This document shows positions 60,188 through 64,000 of a DNA stretch of 64,000 nucleotides, piece by piece. The stretch lies in the NCBI GenBank assembly GCA_015063125.1, contig SUTB01000003.1:1-64000 (forward strand), read 5' to 3'. The notes beneath the pieces are model-generated. The model was given only the letters and a program-made list of their open reading frames with translations, searched no databases and was not told the origin of the DNA. The stretch's first letter is position 1. Each line of letters begins with the position of its first letter. The DNA is from Thermoplasmata archaeon (GTDB taxonomy: Archaea > Thermoplasmatota > Thermoplasmata > Methanomassiliicoccales > Methanomethylophilaceae). The translations under genes and the position numbers were made by a program.

Positions 60188-61186
60188 ATGCACTCGTTCG
60201 GATTCAGGGTAGTTTCGTCGGACCCCGATGACAGGTCGGGAGTCCCCATAGCCGTTGCAGGCCAGATCATGGTGGATGTCCAGACTCTCCTGACGGACAT
60301 CGGCTGTATGATGCTGAGGCTGTCCATGAGGCTCCAGAACGAGATACCTGACAAGCTTATCAGGAAATTCGACCTCACCATCGGCGGAGGATCCACCGGG
60401 GGCCTGAATTCAGGACCTACAGAAGGCAACGACGAAGCGCTGGAAGGTGCCATGACGGTCCTCTGCAACACCCTGGACTTCCTGGGGACAGGAGCCGTCG
60501 GTAACTGGATGAAGGATACATTCCAGGAGGATGAGGCTCGTGGAAAGATCGCTCAGGATCTGATCGATCTCTCAGAGCACCTCAAAGGATATATCCTGGA
60601 GTATGGCCGCGCAGACGACCAGAAGAGCTTCGAGGGTGTCGATACCTCGAAATTCGTCGAGTACACAGTCGACAAGGATTGGATCTCCGCAGCTGTCGGC
60701 AAGGTGGAAAGGGACAGCGTCAGGAGGAATCATTGGAATCTCTCCAATGACGAATACCTGATCCCGATCTCATTCGACAAGAACATAGCTCATAGCGACA
60801 TCCCGACGTTCGCAGCGGCCGGACCGGTCATACTGGTCGGAAAGGTGAGAAGGAACAAGGAAGGCCACATCATCAGCCTGGACAAGGTCCAGGGATGCTA
60901 CACCATCCCTACCCTGAAATTCCACAGGCTCATCACCAAGGACAGGGATATGAACCTGCTGAACCCGCTGATCGCCACCATCTCCTACGACTCCGATACC
61001 GGCAACTGGAGCATGAGGAATGATGATGTGGGCATATCTGTGACCAAACCGTCATGGGATGACTGTGTGGTATCCTTCCACGAGTATGGAATCTTCCTCT
61101 TCGAGAACTACGTCGAGACGGACAGGCAGTTCGATGGAGAGGAGATGGAAGTTCGCGAATTCCTGATGTCCCTGCTCCCGGCTTGA
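60188..61186 (+). CDS. Unknown protein, 332 residues
   Basis: I do not recognise this protein. It is soluble, without signal peptide or membrane helix. The first third is helical with Met/Leu-rich IGCMMLRLSMRLQNEIPDK and a glycine-rich loop TIGGGSTGGLNSG. The last half alternates strands (AAAGPVILVGKVRRNKEGH and FHRLITKDRDMN), and the end is acidic. ATG 60188 is set by AGTTTATTA about 27 bases upstream, so it is leaderless. It lies between an RNA modification cluster and the Rpp21 operon, without overlap to either. Confidence 0.75.
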   Translation: MHSFGFRVVSSDPDDRSGVPIAVAGQIMVDVQTLLTDIGCMMLRLSMRLQNEIPDKLIRKFDLTIGGGSTGGLNSGPTEGNDEALEGAMTVLCNTLDFLGTGAVGNWMKDTFQEDEARGKIAQDLIDLSEHLKGYILEYGRADDQKSFEGVDTSKFVEYTVDKDWISAAVGKVERDSVRRNHWNLSNDEYLIPISFDKNIAHSDIPTFAAAGPVILVGKVRRNKEGHIISLDKVQGCYTIPTLKFHRLITKDRDMNLLNPLIATISYDSDTGNWSMRNDDVGISVTKPSWDDCVVSFHEYGIFLFENYVETDRQFDGEEMEVREFLMSLLPA

Positions 61187-61251
61187 ATGTCCTCCTGTTT
61201 AGGTATTTTATTTATAGGTCATGTTCAGTCCGAGACCCTATAGGTGCGCAC

Positions 61252-61569
61252 ATGTCACGCCATGTACCCAACGCTACAATCCGCGAGATTGGGGCGGAGC
61301 GTATCGACAAGCTGCTTACCATGTCCGAACAGGCCGTCAGGGACGGAAGGGAGGACAGGGCCAGGAGATACATCGATATCGCCACCGGGATCAGCGGCAA
61401 GACGCGCGTCAAGATGCCCAAGGATAGGAAGTTCTGCAAGAGCTGCCACCAGCCATTGATGCCCGGTGTCAACTGCACGGTACGCCTGTCCAATCATAAG
61501 GTGTGCATCAGATGCGATGTGTGCGGAGAAGTACGGCGCATACCGTACATAAGGGAGCAGAGAAAATGA
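61252..61569 (+). CDS. rnp4: RNase P protein component 4 (Rpp21)
   Basis: A 105-residue subunit of archaeal RNase P, which trims tRNA 5' ends. Its zinc ribbon has CKSCHQPLMPG and CIRCDVCGEVRRIPY. The N-terminal helices bind Rpp29. GGTG lies seven bases before ATG 61252, and a TTTATTTATAGG box about 40 bases upstream gives a short leader. The longer frame upstream is not family-like. It overlaps the CRM protein gene as ATGA. Confidence 0.94.
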   Translation: MSRHVPNATIREIGAERIDKLLTMSEQAVRDGREDRARRYIDIATGISGKTRVKMPKDRKFCKSCHQPLMPGVNCTVRLSNHKVCIRCDVCGEVRRIPYIREQRK

Positions 61570-61859
61570 CGGAGAAAGACGCAAGGAAGGAGCTCATGAG
61601 GCGTGCCAATGAGATCAACGCCACTGTCCATGTGGGCAAGGACGGTCTCGACCAGGGACTCTTCGATGAGATCACCACACAGCTGAAGAAGAACCGTCTG
61701 ATCAAGGTTAAGGTGCTTTCGAATTCGGAGGACGGCGCCAAAGAGGCAGCGGAAGCCATCGAAGAGGCCACCGGGGCGGTCATAGTGGATGTCCGCGGCG
61801 GAGTAATCGTCGTAACGGACAAGAGGACCTGGACCTCCCTCTCCCAAAAGAAATTCTGA
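61566..61859 (+). CDS. YhbY/CRM-domain RNA-binding protein
   Basis: A 97-residue single CRM domain: NATVHVGKDGLDQGLFDEI, KKNRLIKVKVL and GAVIVDVRGGVIVV are typical. The bacterial relative YhbY binds pre-ribosomal particles. In archaea it is often next to RNase P component 4, as here, suggesting a role in RNA processing or ribosome maturation. It is translationally coupled to rnp4. Confidence 0.92.
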   Translation: MTEKDARKELMRRANEINATVHVGKDGLDQGLFDEITTQLKKNRLIKVKVLSNSEDGAKEAAEAIEEATGAVIVDVRGGVIVVTDKRTWTSLSQKKF

Positions 61860-61868
61860 GGTAATGAA

Positions 61869-63140
61869 ATGCTAGATGTCAATGTCATCAGATCGAATCC
61901 TGACATGATCAGGACTATGATCAGGAACAGAAACAGAGACGAGACCATATTGGACAGATTCCTTGAGGCGGATTCCGAATGGAGGGCCCTCACGGATGAG
62001 AACAACCGCCTCAGAAAGACGAGGAACGATGTTTCACTCGAGATCTCCAAGATGCCCAAGGGCCAGGAGAAGGATTCCAAGATCGCGGAGATGCGCGAAG
62101 TCGGAGACAAGATCAAGGCCAACGACGACAGGATGGCCGAGCTCGAGGAGATCAGGCAGGACTGCGTCCTGAACATCCCCAACATCCCCCACGAGTCCGT
62201 GCCAATCGGAAAGGACGACACAGAGAACGTCGTCGTATACGAGGCCGGAGAGAAGAGGAAGTTCGACTTCAAGCCCAAGGAGCACTGGGAGCTCGCCGAG
62301 GAACTGGACATCATCGATTTCGACAGAGGAACCAAGGTCGCAGGAAGCGGATTCTATGTGATGAAGGGAGATGGAGCAAGGCTCGAGCGCGCCCTCGTCA
62401 ACTACTTCCTGGACATGCACAAGGACCAGGGCTACACCGAGCTCGTTGTGCCCGCAGTCATCAACAAGGCGGCGGTCATCGGAACCGGTCAGTACCCCAA
62501 CTTGAAGGATGACATGTACTACCTTGCGAAGGACGACATGTACCTCAACCCCACCGCGGAGGTCCCCATAACGAACCTCCTGCAGGACGAGATCCTGGAC
62601 AGATCACAGCTTCCCATCTACTACACGGCTAACCTGACATCTTACAGGCGCGAGGTCGGAAAGCACGCGGACACCAAGGGGATCATCCGTGTCCACGAGT
62701 TCAGGAAGACAGAGATGGTCAACTTCGTCGAGCCCAGCAAGTCATACGAGAGACTCGAGGAGCTCAGGAAGAATGCAGAGGACCTCATCAACGGTCTCCA
62801 GCTGCCCTACAGGGTACTGCTCCTGTGCACTGGTGATATGAGTTTCTCATGCTCCAAGTGCTACGATCTGGAGCTGTACGCTCCCGGAAAGGATGCGTGG
62901 CTCGAGGCATCATCCTGTTCCAACTTCACTGACTTCCAGGCAAGGAGGGCAAGGATCAAGTACAGGCCCGAACCCCACCTGAAGAGCGAGTTCGTTCACA
63001 CCCTCAACGGTTCCGGTCTCGCACTCCCCAGGACTGTAGTCGCAGTCATGGAGAACTATCAGAACAAGGATGGTACCATCACCATCCCCGAAGTCCTGAG
63101 ACCCTATATGAGGGGCCAGGAAGTCATCGACAAACACTGA
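61869..63140 (+). CDS. serS: Seryl-tRNA synthetase, common (bacterial-type) form
   Basis: A 423-residue class II synthetase. The N-terminal coiled coil (about 25-100) binds the long variable arm of tRNA-Ser. Motif 2 is FRKTEMVNF-like with EFRKTE, and motif 3 is GSGLALPRTVVAVMEN. The TAEVPITNL block is the serine site. This is the widespread SerRS, not the rare form of many other methanogens. It lies nine bases after the CRM gene in the same operon, which ends in a strong hairpin. Confidence 0.97.
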   Translation: MLDVNVIRSNPDMIRTMIRNRNRDETILDRFLEADSEWRALTDENNRLRKTRNDVSLEISKMPKGQEKDSKIAEMREVGDKIKANDDRMAELEEIRQDCVLNIPNIPHESVPIGKDDTENVVVYEAGEKRKFDFKPKEHWELAEELDIIDFDRGTKVAGSGFYVMKGDGARLERALVNYFLDMHKDQGYTELVVPAVINKAAVIGTGQYPNLKDDMYYLAKDDMYLNPTAEVPITNLLQDEILDRSQLPIYYTANLTSYRREVGKHADTKGIIRVHEFRKTEMVNFVEPSKSYERLEELRKNAEDLINGLQLPYRVLLLCTGDMSFSCSKCYDLELYAPGKDAWLEASSCSNFTDFQARRARIKYRPEPHLKSEFVHTLNGSGLALPRTVVAVMENYQNKDGTITIPEVLRPYMRGQEVIDKH

Positions 63141-63152
63141 AAAACATTTAGA

Positions 63153-63170
63153 GGAGGGGTCTCCCCCTCC
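63153..63170. terminator. Bidirectional hairpin between serS and the flavin reductase gene
   Basis: GGAGGGG and CCCCTCC pair around TCTC, 12 bases past serS. It is followed on the plus strand by ATCATCATTTT and on the minus strand by TCTAAATGTTTTTC. Confidence 0.75.
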
Positions 63171-63174
63171 ATCA

Positions 63175-63732
63175 TCATTTTAGTTTCTTACCGTCGGAGA
63201 ATGCCTTCCCGACAACTTCGCCGAACGCGAGATAATCGTGGTTGATCGCATCGTAGATTATCGGGTGGTATTTGCTGAGGTCCACCTTGCCGTCCGTGAG
63301 GATCGCATCATCGATGTTCAGATTGACGATCTCACCGATGCACTCGCAGTTGCTCTTGGTGTAGCTCTTAAGTTTGCACTCCAGACAGATAGGGAGCTCC
63401 ATGATTATCGGAGCATCCACCTTCTTGCTCTTCTCGGCGTGGAATCCTGCCTTCTCGAACTTATTCGGGACATTGTTCCCAGATACGATACCGACGTAAT
63501 CGGATCCAACGACAGTCTCCTGCGTTGCGAAACCGACAGTGAACGCCTTGCGCTTCAGGATGTTCTCTACCGTCTTATGCTCCGGAGACAGACAGATGCT
63601 GATCTCCGTGTCCTCATGGATTCCTCCCCATGCCGCATTCATCGCATTGGGCGTTCCGTCACTGTTGTATGTACCGATGATCAGAACTGGCTCGGGATAG
63701 ATGCATGGTTTGGCTCCGAAATCCTTCCTCAT
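63175..63732 (-). CDS. Flavin reductase-like (flavoredoxin) domain protein
   Basis: A 185-residue FMN-binding split-barrel protein: PVLIIGTYNSDGTPNAMNAAWGG at the start and SPEHKTVENILK, FTVGFATQE and GIVSGNNVPNKFEKAGF further on. A cysteine-rich stretch CLECKLKSYTKSNCECIG lies in the second half. Family members bind FMN and move electrons between flavin or Fe-S partners; the archaeal partner is not known. It is convergent with serS. Confidence 0.9.
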   Translation of the reverse strand: MRKDFGAKPCIYPEPVLIIGTYNSDGTPNAMNAAWGGIHEDTEISICLSPEHKTVENILKRKAFTVGFATQETVVGSDYVGIVSGNNVPNKFEKAGFHAEKSKKVDAPIIMELPICLECKLKSYTKSNCECIGEIVNLNIDDAILTDGKVDLSKYHPIIYDAINHDYLAFGEVVGKAFSDGKKLK

Positions 63733-63755
63733 GAGGGCGGTATCGGTTTAGTATA

Positions 63756-64000
63756 TCAAATATTCATGGTGTCCAGGTCGGCAACGATCCTTGCGGTATC
63801 TATGCTTCCCTTCCTGTCCAGAAGCTTGGCGCGGATGTCCTTCTCACCCTGTCTTAGGGTGGTTGAGCTCACTCCGTAGCAGATGGAGATGTGCGCCTCC
63901 ATGTAAGCGGCGAGGTTGTCGCAGGTCTTGAGGTCGTAACCGTTCCTCCTCCCGAACTTAGGATTGGTAGCATCGACGAACGGGTCCATGACCATGAACA
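63756..64000 (-). CDS. C-terminal part of an unidentified protein, cut by the window end
   Basis: The open frame runs off the right edge, so the start and most of the protein may be missing; the ATG at 63995 or 63989 may be internal. The visible end of about 80 residues (DPFVDATNPKFGRRNGYD, then YMEAHISICYGVSSTTLRQG) shows no domain I can name. It ends 24 bases before the flavin reductase start region on the same strand. Confidence 0.6.
   Translation of the reverse strand, partial: FMVMDPFVDATNPKFGRRNGYDLKTCDNLAAYMEAHISICYGVSSTTLRQGEKDIRAKLLDRKGSIDTARIVADLDTMNI

Overview
The window looks like chromosomal DNA of a methylotrophic methanogen of the order Methanomassiliicoccales, probably a gut-type lineage. 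The evidence is: a methylamine-type corrinoid protein; MtxX (methanogenesis marker 4); the archaeosine enzymes TgtA and ArcS with the preQ0 genes queD, queC and queE; archaeal aCPSF1/FttA, LonB, proteasome beta, L10e, Rpp21, Dph2 and PyrI; a 5S rRNA gene standing alone; and 62 protein genes of which none ends in TAG, as expected where amber is read as pyrrolysine. Many genes have a TATA box centred 25-28 bases before the ATG, so leaderless mRNAs are common. Strong Shine-Dalgarno sites appear mainly inside operons or behind long leaders.

Layout. 1-2.3 kb: the tail of an IS200/IS605 TnpB abutting tgtA. 2.3-6.5 kb: a formate/nitrite-type channel, a DUF2975 membrane protein with its XRE regulator, a BASS transporter, then a UbiA-UbiE pair; a 23-bp palindrome separates the BASS and UbiA genes. 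6.5-9.2 kb: a structured non-coding stretch, a solo corrinoid protein, an AT-rich control region with two operator-like dyads, and a regulator with two winged-helix domains. 9.2-19.6 kb: Sel1 protein, M18 aminopeptidase, MTA phosphorylase, his operon (hisB-hisF-hisIE-PHP), LonB with a degenerate transglutaminase-like membrane protein, and the DNA repair pair ogt-alkD. 19.6-24.9 kb: a chelate ABC importer followed by two related SAM methyltransferases, then rubrerythrin. 24.9-33.5 kb: FttA, PsmB, ArcS, pyrBI, a P-loop kinase, a small TBP-half-like protein, a DUF92/VTE6 protein and 5S rRNA. 33.5-40.6 kb: porGDAB diverging from ppsA, then a TIGR04076 protein and a CBS-ParB protein. 40.6-54.2 kb: a membrane protein, a heterodimeric ABC exporter and a 3088-residue repeat-rich surface protein. 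54.6-64 kb: Mrp and NifX-like Fe-S proteins, the L10e-dph2 and mtxX-queDCE clusters, an unknown protein, the Rpp21-CRM-SerRS operon, a flavin reductase and a gene cut by the window end.

How the genes fit together. Por and Pps connect acetyl-CoA to pyruvate and PEP for biosynthesis. TgtA, ArcS and QueDCE supply most of archaeosine tRNA modification, and Dph2, L10e, Rpp21, a CRM protein and SerRS add to a translation theme. The corrinoid gene and its neighbouring regulator form a candidate methylotrophy control module. The ABC importer with twin methyltransferases is the most system-like unit without an assigned job. No tRNA gene, CRISPR array, prophage or complete insertion sequence was seen.
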